NCBI GenBank assembly: GCA_022571575.1
Contig: JACZXN010000096.1
Location: 1-6,799, forward strand
DNA: 6,799 nt
Origin: Chloroflexota bacterium
Lineage (GTDB): Bacteria > Chloroflexota > Dehalococcoidia > UBA3495
Direction of reading: 5' to 3'
Below the pieces are notes generated by a model. The model worked only from the letters and a program-made list of their open reading frames with translations. It searched no databases and was not told the origin of the DNA. Of the stretch, positions 1-5,726 are shown piece by piece. The first letter of the stretch is position 1. Each line of letters starts with the position of its first letter. The position numbers and the translations under genes are program-made.

Positions 1-110
1 CACCTGCCGTCGCCGGCGGCAAGGTTTACTTCGGGGGCGCTGGCGGCACGCTAACCGTGGTTGACTCCCAAACGGGCCAGACAGAGTGGGTGTTCAGGCC
101 GGTCCGTTGA
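1..110 (+). CDS. 3' end of a PQQ-like beta-propeller protein (partial)
   Basis: An open frame enters from the left edge (first full codon at position 3) and stops at TGA 108-110. It gives 35 residues, beginning PAVAGGKVYFGG and ending TEWVFRPVR. The pattern V-x-GG-K-VYFGG, then L-x-VVD-x-x-TG, then W-x-F is the signature of a beta-propeller blade of the PQQ/quinoprotein or outer-membrane assembly BamB-like type, in which a small-residue VYFGS strand is followed by D-x-x-TG and an aromatic W-x-F strand. Such C-terminal blades occur in PQQ-dependent dehydrogenases, in PQQ-repeat serine/threonine kinases and in extracellular repeat proteins, so the overall function cannot be told from this fragment. 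No terminator hairpin with a T-run follows. The gene converges with the HEPN gene ending at 380. Confidence 0.7.
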   Translation, partial: PAVAGGKVYFGGAGGTLTVVDSQTGQTEWVFRPVR

Positions 111-379
111 GATTGGCCCGCCACGCGGCAAGCGGCCGGCTCGTGCTGATGTCAACATGGGCGACCCCATAGCCAGGATCGTTCCGGGCCTCTAAACCCA
201 TGCCCGCCGGCTGACCTCGGCTCGGGCCGCGGACAGCAGTGGGTCCAGAGGCGGGTTGCAGGCAAAGAGTACCCGACACAACTGGATCGGGAATAGCGTA
301 TCAGTCCACCGCCGCGCGTGGCGAGCCTGTCGCCGCCCATGGCGAACCTGCCGGACCACATTTTGATTCCGGACGACGG
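111..379. other. Intergenic region between convergent genes, nothing recognised
   Basis: This stretch of about 270 bases lies between the end of the beta-propeller gene and the stop codon of the HEPN gene. The short open frames in it give low-complexity, Arg/Gly/Pro-rich translations with no recognisable motif. A small imperfect direct repeat (TGGCGAGCCTG and TGGCGAACCTG, around 319-347) is the only local structure I see. There is no clear intrinsic terminator for either converging gene, no tRNA and no promoter I would defend. Confidence 0.5.
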
Positions 380-781
380 CTAGACTATCCGCTCTTTGGC
401 GAACGCCACAACCTGGGTGGATAGCTCGATCGACCGCTCGGAGTCAACCCCGTCGAAGGCTTCGGAGCAGGTGCCGCTGGGCAGGTATTCCGGGTACCGG
501 GTGATGTAGTGGTACTTGTCCAACTGCCGGGCTTCGGCCTTCACGGTATCGAACATCATGTCGAAGAGCTTGGCGTCCTCGCACAGGTCCAACAGTGAGT
601 GGCCCCAGACATCCTCAACCCGCTTGTGGTACAGGTAGGCTTTGATGGCCTTTTCCGCCGCCTGCTGTCCCATGAAGCAGGCAAGGTTGTGCCGGCCGCC
701 TTCGCTCAGAAACTTGGCGTCTTCCAGGTCTTGTTCGGCCTGGCGCAACCACCGGGCGCCCTCCGCCAGATAATCAGGCAT
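380..781 (-). CDS. HEPN domain protein (partner of the adjacent MNT protein)
   Basis: A 133-residue, all-helical HEPN-domain protein of the Pfam PF05168 type. The start at 781 is chosen over a longer frame reaching 847 because GGGAG (793-789) sits 7 nt upstream and the family N-terminus begins here. Visible family features are W11-L-x-QAE-x-DL-x-x-AK near the N-terminus, [15 protein letters not shown] at 36-50 (the helix with the conserved QQAAEKxLKA pattern), GHSL at 60-63, and [17 protein letters not shown] at 87-103. HEPN proteins paired with MNT proteins can be RNase toxins with an R-x4-6-H motif. R85-x5-H91 fits that spacing here, though the PF05168 branch often seems to carry Tyr at the His position, so nuclease activity is uncertain. 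The gene is cotranslated with the MNT gene: its ATG overlaps the MNT stop by 8 nt (ATGCCTGA, 781-774). Length and motifs look intact. The family assignment is strong; the toxin role is inference. Confidence 0.88.
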   Translation of the reverse strand: MPDYLAEGARWLRQAEQDLEDAKFLSEGGRHNLACFMGQQAAEKAIKAYLYHKRVEDVWGHSLLDLCEDAKLFDMMFDTVKAEARQLDKYHYITRYPEYLPSGTCSEAFDGVDSERSIELSTQVVAFAKERIV

Positions 782-1115
782 TGAATATCTCCCGTCCCTC
801 GCGGCAGGCCTTGGCCAATGCCGGTAGTTTCTCCCGCAATTCCTCAAATTCCGCCGGTGTGTAGACCAGGGTATCTACCTCCACCGAACTCGGCAGGTGG
901 TAGGAGAAGAAATCGGCGCGCCGGCCGAAGGAGTACTCGGTGTCATGGACGATAACGAGCTCGATCTTGGTGTCCGGTTTGTAGTCCCCGGCGGCCATGT
1001 CGCCGACCAAGATCACCTTCTCCACGCCCAGGATGGGAATCATCTCCTCGATGGTCTTCAAGTCCCGCTCCAGCATCTGTTTCCTGAACTCGCTAAATCC
1101 AACGCGCATCGGCAT
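774..1115 (-). CDS. Minimal nucleotidyltransferase (MNT) domain protein, active site degenerate
   Basis: A 113-residue protein of the DNA-polymerase-beta-like nucleotidyltransferase (MNT/MntA) fold. Recognition rests on the core [15 protein letters not shown] (34-48) followed by TKIELVIV (49-56), which aligns with the family pattern GS-x-A-x-GD-x4-SD-x-DL-x-V, and on the later strand [16 protein letters not shown] (78-93). The family's metal-binding and nucleotide residues are altered: the Ser of the GS motif is D39, and the D-x-D pair reads K50-I-E52. The probable third carboxylate, D81, is kept. Active MNT partners can neutralise HEPN toxins by adenylylation, as known for Shewanella MntA/HepT; this copy may be a binding-only antitoxin or a decayed enzyme. 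The ATG at 1115 is preferred over the second Met (1109) because AGGTG lies 7 nt before it. It is the first gene of a two-gene unit with the HEPN gene. Confidence 0.82.
   Translation of the reverse strand: MPMRVGFSEFRKQMLERDLKTIEEMIPILGVEKVILVGDMAAGDYKPDTKIELVIVHDTEYSFGRRADFFSYHLPSSVEVDTLVYTPAEFEELREKLPALAKACREGREIFNA
789..793 (-). promoter_or_regulatory. Ribosome binding site of the HEPN gene
   Basis: On the minus strand GGGAG lies 7 nt before the ATG at 781. It lies inside the coding sequence of the upstream MNT gene, as expected for a translationally coupled pair, and it decides the start in favour of the 133-residue product. Confidence 0.7.
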
Positions 1116-1122
1116 GTATGTT

Positions 1123-1127
1123 CACCT
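1123..1127 (-). promoter_or_regulatory. Ribosome binding site of the MNT gene
   Basis: On the minus strand AGGTG (within AGGTGAA) ends 7 nt before the ATG at 1115. This spacing favours the first Met over the alternative ATG at 1109. Confidence 0.6.
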
Positions 1128-1217
1128 ATTGGCAGGTTGGCACGATTGCAGTTTCTAATTTGAGGGCGGGGTAAAGCGCTGCCCCCATCCCAACCTTCCC
1201 CCTTGCACTCCTCTCCC

Positions 1218-1321
1218 TGTCACCCCGAGTCCCGATTCCATCGGGACGAGGGGTCTCATTGTTACTGGACAGTGTCGCCACAGCTGCAACGAGATTCTTC
1301 GGCTCACGCCTCAGAATGACA
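1218..1321. repeat. Head-to-head pair of palindromic intergenic repeat units
   Basis: Unit 1 (plus strand, 1218-1261) reads TGTCACCCCGAG, then a perfect hairpin TCCCGAT-TCC-ATCGGGA (1230-1246), then CGAGGGGTCTCATTG. Unit 2 is on the minus strand (1321 down to 1287) and reads TGTCATTCTGAG, GCGTGAGC, then CGAAGAATCTCGTTG. The arms match 9 of 12 and 11 of 15, with every difference a transition, so the two units are diverged copies of one element placed in inverted orientation around a 25-bp spacer (1262-1286). The whole is bounded by TGTCA and TGACA. The TGTCATTCTGAG...CGAAGAATCTC sequence is, from memory, a widespread interspersed repeat in Chloroflexota and other metagenome-derived genomes. 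It may be a non-autonomous mobile element (MITE-like) or REP-type element; no transposase is nearby. Confidence 0.7.
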
Positions 1322-1336
1322 GTTTTGAAGCGACGC

Positions 1337-1378
1337 CCCCGCGAGGGGAAAGGGATCGGTTCTCCCCGATTTTCGGGG
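1337..1378. terminator. Two small GC hairpins downstream of lutC (possible weak terminator)
   Basis: The first, CCCCGA-TTT-TCGGGG, is a perfect 6-bp stem with a 3-nt loop (1364-1378) lying 37 bp beyond the lutC stop. The second is CCCC-GCGA-GGGG (1337-1348), whose loop fits the GNRA pattern on the plus strand. Neither is followed on the minus strand by a run of T, so an intrinsic-terminator role is only a possibility; they may instead be part of the repeat-rich gap or stabilise the 3' end of the lut mRNA. Confidence 0.3.
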
Positions 1379-1415
1379 GTGAGTTCTAATCCGCCAATCT
1401 CGGACGATTGAGGCG

Positions 1416-2206
1416 CTAGCCAAGGATGACCATGTGCACTTCTTTTGGGCCGTGGACGCCTTCCACTATGGTCATCTCGATGTCGGCGGTGCGGCTGGGG
1501 CCGGTGATGAAATTCAGGTAGCTGCCCATCTCGCCGCCCCGCTGATGATACTCCAGCCGCCGCAGCAAGAACAGGTCGTCCAGGGACTCCAGCAGCTCCT
1601 CGGGACGCACCAACGCCACGTGGACCGGCGGGACCAGGGACACCAGCCGGCTCAACCCGCGGCGGGGCAGGATGATCAGGGAGCCGGTCTCGGCCAGGGC
1701 GTAGTCCGCTCCGGTGATGCCGATGTCGGCTTGCCGTATCACCTCGCGCAGCGCCTCCCGTGAGTTGGTTTCATCGTGTAACACGGTGGTGACCTTCAGG
1801 CCCAGGTTGGTCAGCGGAGCGTCCACCGGGACCTGGTCGAAGACTTCCTGGGCGGAGCGGACGATATCGGCGGCGCCGGCCTCCTGGGCCAGGGATTCCC
1901 AGCCAGAGATTCAATATAGCCGATCGCCTCTTCCGCTCCCGGGGCCCGGTACACCTTCCAGCCGCCCTTGGCGGCCATGTCGGCCAGCTTGTCCAAGAGC
2001 GCGGGCAGGTTTTCCTCCAGACGGCGGCGCATCTGGGCTGCCTGCTCCTCCAGGTCCGCAAGGCTCTCCGCCAGCCGCGGGTAGGCTTGGACGGGCGGGC
2101 CTTCACTGCGGCCCAGGGCTTGGCGCACCGACTGAAGGAACTCGTCCTTGGGCGTTCCGATGTCAACCGGCGGGAGGTTGGACTCAGGAGCCGTCTCTTG
2201 GGTCAC
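1416..2206 (-). pseudogene. lutC: lutC, lactate utilisation protein C, LUD domain, frameshifted
   Basis: LutC works with LutA and LutB in the cytoplasmic iron-sulfur system that oxidises L-lactate to pyruvate. The start is GTG at 2206, set by AAAGGAG about 7 nt upstream and overlapping the lutB 3' end by 23 nt. As written, the frame runs from 2206 to a TGA at 1811 (131 residues), while the LUD core lies in another frame ending at 1416. Skipping one copy of a 14-nt imperfect tandem duplication (1899-1912) joins them into YIES-LAQEAGAADIV and gives 258 residues, somewhat long for LutC. In that restored protein the family motifs are clear: KVYRA at 84-88, GITGADYALAETGSLII at 158-174, PVHVALVRPEELLESL at 189-204, and NFITGPSRTADIE-VEGVHGPKEVH at 227-253. 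No other stop interrupts the downstream half, so the lesion is either recent or an assembly error. If real, the truncated product lacks the LUD core. Confidence 0.88.
1885..1912 (-). repeat. 14-nt imperfect tandem duplication that breaks lutC
   Basis: Reading the minus strand, GAATCTCTGGCTGG (1912-1899) is directly followed by GAATCCCTGGCCCA (1898-1885), identical at 10 of 14 positions. The repeat length is not a multiple of three. Leaving out the first copy gives an uninterrupted LutC frame with the expected family sequence across the junction. Confidence 0.7.
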
Positions 2207-3668
2207 CGGACAACTCCTTTTCCCAGATCTCGTGGAAGGTCTGTTTGGGCAGGATGGGCAGGTCTCGCGACCGGGTCCATTTGGACAGGGGCGGCAGCGG
2301 CGCATTTCTGATCCATCTCCCATCCTTGGTCAGAGGCGAGAAGAATGGCATGAAGCGCCCCAGTTTCTGGAGGACCCGTCCGCATCGGACGGCCAGGCGC
2401 AGCAGCCGGGGACTGCTCATCAGCCTGGCGTAGAGCCGGGCGGTGATCCTTTCGATCGCCGGTGCCGAACGCAGGCTGGGGTCGGGGCTCTCGGCGGTCT
2501 TGTTTCTCAGGTCCAAGAGCATCCTGGGGATGTCTATCTTGATGGGGCAGGCCACGCGGCAGGCCCCGCAAAGGCTGGAGGCCTGGGGCAATTCCTTGGC
2601 CTGGGGCAACCCCACCAGCATGGGCGAGACCACCGCGCCGATGGGGCCTGGGTACACCCAACCGTAGGCGTGGCCGCCGACCCGCTGGTAGACGGGGCAG
2701 ATGTTCAAACAGGCCCCGCAGCGGATGCAATAGAGCGCCTCCCGCAGCGCCGGGTCGGCCAACATTCGGGAGCGGCCGTTGTCCACCAGGATCAGATGGA
2801 ATTCCTCGGGTCCGTCCTCGTCGTCGGAGCGCCGTGGGCCGGTGATCATGCTCAGATAGCTGGTGATGCGCTGGCCGGTGGCGGAACGGGGCAGCAGCCG
2901 GATGAAGACGGACAGGTCCTGCATGGAGGGGATGACCTTCTCCATGCCGGTGATTCCGATGTGTATGCGGGGGGCTGAGGTGCAGAGACGGCCGTTGCCC
3001 TCGTTGGTGAAGATCACCAGGGTGCCGGTCTCGGCCACCACGAAATTGGCCCCGCTTATGCCCAGGTCGGCCTCCATGAACTTGTCCCGCAGCACCGTCC
3101 GGGCGGTGGCGGCCATGTGGTAGATGTCGTCGTCGTAGGGAATCCCCAGCTTCTCCGTGAAGAGCTCGGCCACGTCCTCCTTGGACTTGTGCAAGGCGGG
3201 AGCCACCAGGTGGGAGGGCGTCTCTTCGGCCAGTTGGATGATGTATTCGCCCAGGTCGGTCTCGTAAACGTCCACTCCCATGGCTTCCAGGACCGGGTTC
3301 AGGCCCAGTTCCTCGGACACCATGCTCTTGCTCTTGGTGGCGACCTTGATGTTCCGGGTGCGGGCGATATGGGCGACTATCTCGTTGGCCTGGTCGGCGT
3401 CCTTGGCGAAATGAAGCTGACCTCCGGCGGCGGTGACGTTGGTGTGGAGCAGGTCCAGGTAATAGTCCAGGTGGTCAAGGGTATGGACCTTGATGTCCCT
3501 GGCTTCTTGCCGCCACTGCTCCCAGACCTCGGATGTCACCTCCTCGATGGCGCTCAGGCGGGCGACGTCGAACCCGGAGCCCACGCGGTTCAGGGCCCGC
3601 TGCAGTTTGGGGTCCAGCATGGCCCGGGCCGAGGCGGCGAAGAAATCCTTTGTCTTTATCTCAGGCAA
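2184..3668 (-). CDS. lutB: LutB, LUD domain and Fe-S cluster lactate utilisation protein
   Basis: A 494-residue LutB, close to the usual family length (roughly 470-490), and the Fe-S core of the LutABC L-lactate oxidation system. The N-terminal LUD domain (about 60-300) shows VATKSKSMVSEELGLN at 109-124, DLGISGANFVVAETGTLVIF at 201-220, and ITGPRRSDDEDGPEEFHLIL at 275-294. The ferredoxin-like segment has C314-IR-C317-GA-C320-LNI-C324-P-VY, then GGHAYGWVYPGPIGAV (331-346), then C367-GA-C370-RVA-C374-P. That is the seven-cysteine pattern of LutB/YkgF and should bind 4Fe-4S clusters. The C-terminal region, about 390-494, is the variable LutB tail. The only usable start is TTG at 3668: no in-frame ATG occurs before Met17, and no clear Shine-Dalgarno sequence precedes it. 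It follows lutA by 42 bp, in the same reading frame. Its end overlaps the lutC start. Confidence 0.94.
   Translation of the reverse strand: MPEIKTKDFFAASARAMLDPKLQRALNRVGSGFDVARLSAIEEVTSEVWEQWRQEARDIKVHTLDHLDYYLDLLHTNVTAAGGQLHFAKDADQANEIVAHIARTRNIKVATKSKSMVSEELGLNPVLEAMGVDVYETDLGEYIIQLAEETPSHLVAPALHKSKEDVAELFTEKLGIPYDDDIYHMAATARTVLRDKFMEADLGISGANFVVAETGTLVIFTNEGNGRLCTSAPRIHIGITGMEKVIPSMQDLSVFIRLLPRSATGQRITSYLSMITGPRRSDDEDGPEEFHLILVDNGRSRMLADPALREALYCIRCGACLNICPVYQRVGGHAYGWVYPGPIGAVVSPMLVGLPQAKELPQASSLCGACRVACPIKIDIPRMLLDLRNKTAESPDPSLRSAPAIERITARLYARLMSSPRLLRLAVRCGRVLQKLGRFMPFFSPLTKDGRWIRNAPLPPLSKWTRSRDLPILPKQTFHEIWEKELSGDPRDGS
2214..2220 (-). promoter_or_regulatory. Ribosome binding site of lutC
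   Basis: The minus-strand sequence AAAGGAG ends 7 nt before GTG at 2206, the strongest Shine-Dalgarno sequence in the operon. It lies within the last codons of lutB and justifies the non-ATG start. Confidence 0.75.
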
Positions 3669-3710
3669 TTGGCTAAGTCCATGGTGGTTTTTAGCGGATT
3701 TTGAACGAGT

Positions 3711-4463
3711 TTATTGGGATTCGGCGTCCATTATCTGGGCCAGGTGCCGGACCCTCACGTCCGAGCCCTGACGGTTCAGCGCCCCGCCGATGTTCATCAG
3801 GCAGCTCATGTCGCAGGACACCAGGGTTTCGGCGCCGCTGGCCAGCACGTTGGCGATCTTATCGGCCACCATCCCCTCGGAGATGTGGGGGAATTTCACG
3901 GAGAAGGCGCCTCCGAAACCGCAGCAGACCTCCGCCTCCTCCAACTCCTTCTCCTCAAGTCCGGGGATGGAGCGCAGCAACTTCTTAGGTTCCTCCCGTA
4001 CTCCCAACTCCCGGAGCAGGTGGCAACCGGGGTGGTAGGCGGCCGTGCCCTGGTGGCTGGCCCCGCATAGGGAGGCGTCCTCCACTCCCAGGACCTTCAC
4101 CAGGAATTCGGAGAACTCGTAGGTCTTGGCGGCCAGGGCCCTGGCCTGGGCCAGCAGTTCGGCGTCTTCGGCGAACAGGTCCAGATAAAAAACGCGCAGG
4201 GTGGCGGCGCAGGAGCCGGACGGGACCACAACGTACTCGCTTTTCTCGAACTGTTCCAGGACCCGCTTGGCCAGGATGCGGGCCTCCCGGTTGAACCCGG
4301 TGTTGTAGACGGGCTGGCCGCAGCAGGTCTGGTCCTTGGGAAAGCCCACGGTGACGCCCAGCCGCCGCAGGACGTTGACCACGCTGACACCGACCTCCGG
4401 ATAGAACTGGTCGACGATGCAGGTGACGAACAGGTCGGCGGTGATGTCGGCTTTCTGGGTCAA
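3711..4463 (-). CDS. lutA: LutA, cysteine-rich (CCG) domain lactate utilisation protein
   Basis: A 250-residue protein with two cysteine-rich CCG domains, as found in LutA/YkgE and in heterodisulfide reductase subunit B and glycolate oxidase GlcF. The first domain uses C15, C47-C48-G49-QP and C85 (PSGSC). The second uses C147 (YHPGCH), C180-C181-G182-FGG, and C217 with C221 (VSCDMSC). CCG motifs ligate Fe-S clusters, so LutA is expected to carry electrons within the LutABC complex during L-lactate to pyruvate oxidation. The N-terminus LFVTCIVDQFYPEVG matches the family start almost directly. The start is TTG at 4463: an in-frame TGA lies three codons upstream (4472-4470) and no ATG occurs near the N-terminus. 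A purine-rich GGAAGTGAG upstream is only a weak ribosome binding site. It is first in the operon, divergent from the FAD oxidoreductase. All key cysteines are present. Confidence 0.94.
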   Translation of the reverse strand: MTQKADITADLFVTCIVDQFYPEVGVSVVNVLRRLGVTVGFPKDQTCCGQPVYNTGFNREARILAKRVLEQFEKSEYVVVPSGSCAATLRVFYLDLFAEDAELLAQARALAAKTYEFSEFLVKVLGVEDASLCGASHQGTAAYHPGCHLLRELGVREEPKKLLRSIPGLEEKELEEAEVCCGFGGAFSVKFPHISEGMVADKIANVLASGAETLVSCDMSCLMNIGGALNRQGSDVRVRHLAQIMDAESQ

Positions 4464-4595
4464 GAGGGCTCACTTCCGTATCCAGCTTCGGGAAGCGTAC
4501 CAGAGGCGTGGCCAGCTAGCAACTTCGGGGCTTTGTTGACACCCGCCTGGGGCGTTATTACACTCGCTCCAATCTTTCCCCAGAGGCCATGATCC
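4464..4595. promoter_or_regulatory. Divergent promoter region between lutA and the FAD oxidoreductase
   Basis: These 132 bp must contain the control region of the lut operon (leftward) and of the DAO-family gene (rightward). The rightward promoter is clear and listed separately. For the leftward unit the best I find is TTGCTA (4522-4517), a 17-nt spacer and TACGCT (4499-4494), with 4 of 6 and 3 of 6 consensus bases, about 30 nt before the lutA start. CAGAGGC occurs twice (4501-4507 and 4581-4587). I see no convincing operator palindrome for a GntR- or LutR-like repressor, and no regulator gene lies within the window. Confidence 0.5.
4536..4564 (+). promoter_or_regulatory. Sigma70-type promoter of the FAD oxidoreductase gene
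   Basis: A perfect -35 box TTGACA (4536-4541), a 17-nt spacer and a -10 box TACACT (4559-4564, 4 of 6 consensus bases) place the transcription start near 4571, about 25 nt before the ATG. The spacer holds a short inverted repeat CGCC-TGG-GGCG (4544-4554), which could be an operator or chance. Confidence 0.65.
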
Positions 4596-5726
4596 ATGCT
4601 ACCCAAAACGGCGGACGTGGTGATAATCGGCGGTGGGGTGATGGGCTGCTCCATCGCCTACCAACTGGCCAAGCAGGGCGTGCGATGCACGGTGCTGGAG
4701 CGGGGCAGGTTCGGCGGGGGCGCGTCCGGGGCGTCGGCGGGGGTGATCTCGCCGCTTTGGCATGTGGACCCAGCGGTAGAGCACATGTGGCGCTTGGGCC
4801 TGCGCAGTCTGGAGCTCTTCCCGTCATTGGCCGCGGATCTGTCCGATGCCGGCATCGACCCAGAGTTTCGGCAGACCGGGGTGCTCAAGCTGGCATTCGC
4901 CGAAGAACAGGTTGACGAACTGCGCCGCGATCTGGTCTGGCAGAGCGGATTGGGAATGGATGTGGTTTGGCTGGACCCGGCCCAGGTGGCCCAGCGGGAA
5001 CCCGAGTTGAACCCCGATGTCCTGGGCGGCGTGTTTTCTCCCAGGGAGGGATACGTCCGTGGCCAGCGATTGGTTGACTCCCTGGTTCACGCCGCGAGCC
5101 GGCTGGGCGCCCAGTTTCACCAGGCTATCGAGGTCTTGGGCCTCCGCCGCCGGGGGCGACGGGTAACCGGCGTCGATACACCGGGGGGCGGAATAGATGC
5201 CGGACAGGTGGTGCTGGCCGCCGGACCGTGGAGCGGGATACCCGCCAGGTGGCTGCCGGAGGCCCAAAACCCTGATTCACCGGCGATACCGGTGCGGCCA
5301 GTCAAGGGAGAAAGAATCTTACTGCGAAAACCCGGTTTTCTGCCGCGTTCTCCGGTCCGGAATTTCGAGGCCTACGTGGTGCCCAGGTTGGATGGGACCG
5401 TGCTGGTGGCCGCCACCCGGGAAGAGGGCCGGTTCGACGAGATCGTGACCGCCGGCGGAGTCAGCCAGTTGATTGCCGCGGCGGCCTTGAGCTTTCCCAA
5501 CCTGGCCGGCGCCGAGTTTGTCTCCGGCCGGGCCGGCGTGCGGCCGGCTACCCCGGACGGCATGCCCGTGCTGGGACCGGTTCCGGGGACGGAGGGCTTC
5601 AGCATCGCCGCGGGGCACGACGCCGTGGGCATCATGCTGAGCCCGGCCACCGCCGAATTGATGGCCCAGTACCTGTTGGACGGGAACGCGGCGCCGCTGG
5701 AACCGTTCAGCCTTTCGCGGTTCTAG
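4596..5726 (+). CDS. FAD-dependent oxidoreductase, DAO family (glycine oxidase/ThiO-like)
   Basis: A 376-residue flavoprotein of the D-amino acid oxidase family (PF01266), which removes hydride from the carbon next to an amine, or from related substrates, using FAD. The dinucleotide-binding motif is VVIIGGGVMGCSIAYQLA (8-25), with G12, G14 and G17 as the glycines and E35 at the end of the second strand to bind the ribose. The later motif AAGPWS (208-213), then RPVKGERILL (234-243), Y260-VVPRLDG, AATREEGRFD at 272-281, and GRAGVRPATPDGMPVLGP (311-328) followed by AAGHDAVGIMLSPATAEL (338-355), match the ThiO/glycine oxidase and sarcosine oxidase branch. ThiO itself makes iminoacetate for thiamine biosynthesis, but no thi genes are nearby, so the substrate is open. 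The ATG at 4596 has AGAGG 9 nt upstream. The length is normal, there is no membrane segment, and the protein should be cytoplasmic. It is divergent from lutABC, perhaps co-regulated. Confidence 0.9.
   Translation: MLPKTADVVIIGGGVMGCSIAYQLAKQGVRCTVLERGRFGGGASGASAGVISPLWHVDPAVEHMWRLGLRSLELFPSLAADLSDAGIDPEFRQTGVLKLAFAEEQVDELRRDLVWQSGLGMDVVWLDPAQVAQREPELNPDVLGGVFSPREGYVRGQRLVDSLVHAASRLGAQFHQAIEVLGLRRRGRRVTGVDTPGGGIDAGQVVLAAGPWSGIPARWLPEAQNPDSPAIPVRPVKGERILLRKPGFLPRSPVRNFEAYVVPRLDGTVLVAATREEGRFDEIVTAGGVSQLIAAAALSFPNLAGAEFVSGRAGVRPATPDGMPVLGPVPGTEGFSIAAGHDAVGIMLSPATAELMAQYLLDGNAAPLEPFSLSRF

Larger units (their letters stand above)
1116..1415. other. Intergenic region between lutC and the MNT/HEPN pair, repeat-bearing
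   Basis: A 300-base non-coding gap between two minus-strand units. It holds, from high to low coordinates, two GC-rich hairpins just downstream of lutC (1364-1378 and 1337-1348), a pair of inverted palindromic repeat units (1218-1321), a polypyrimidine tract on the plus strand (about 1181-1217), and then the leader of the MNT gene. The promoter of the MNT/HEPN unit should lie within roughly 1130-1200, but I see no pair of boxes good enough to name. Confidence 0.6.

Noticed and set aside
380..847. Longer HEPN frame starting at 847
   Set aside because: The extra 22 residues are unlike the family N-terminus and lie within the MNT gene; the ATG at 781 has a well-spaced GGGAG.
1714..2433. Plus-strand open frame of 239 codons
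   Set aside because: It lies opposite lutC and lutB, gives a Pro/Arg/Ser-rich translation with no motif, and is a high-GC shadow of genes with clear family signatures.
2148..2978. Plus-strand open frame of 276 codons
   Set aside because: Antisense to lutB across its Fe-S region. The translation is Gly/Gln/Val-rich without domains, while the minus strand carries the cysteine motifs.
3117..3704. Plus-strand open frame of 195 codons
   Set aside because: Antisense to the LUD domain of lutB, with Val/Gly/Leu-rich shadow composition and no start context.
3985..4473. Minus-strand frame with a GTG start just upstream of the lutA TTG
   Set aside because: It overlaps lutA in another frame and has an Arg/Pro/Gly-rich translation; the CCG motifs are in the frame starting at 4463.
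4589..4915. ATG at 4589 as an alternative start near the FAD gene
   Set aside because: It is in a different frame that yields a motif-free shadow. The ATG at 4596 leads straight into the GxGxxG FAD-binding motif.
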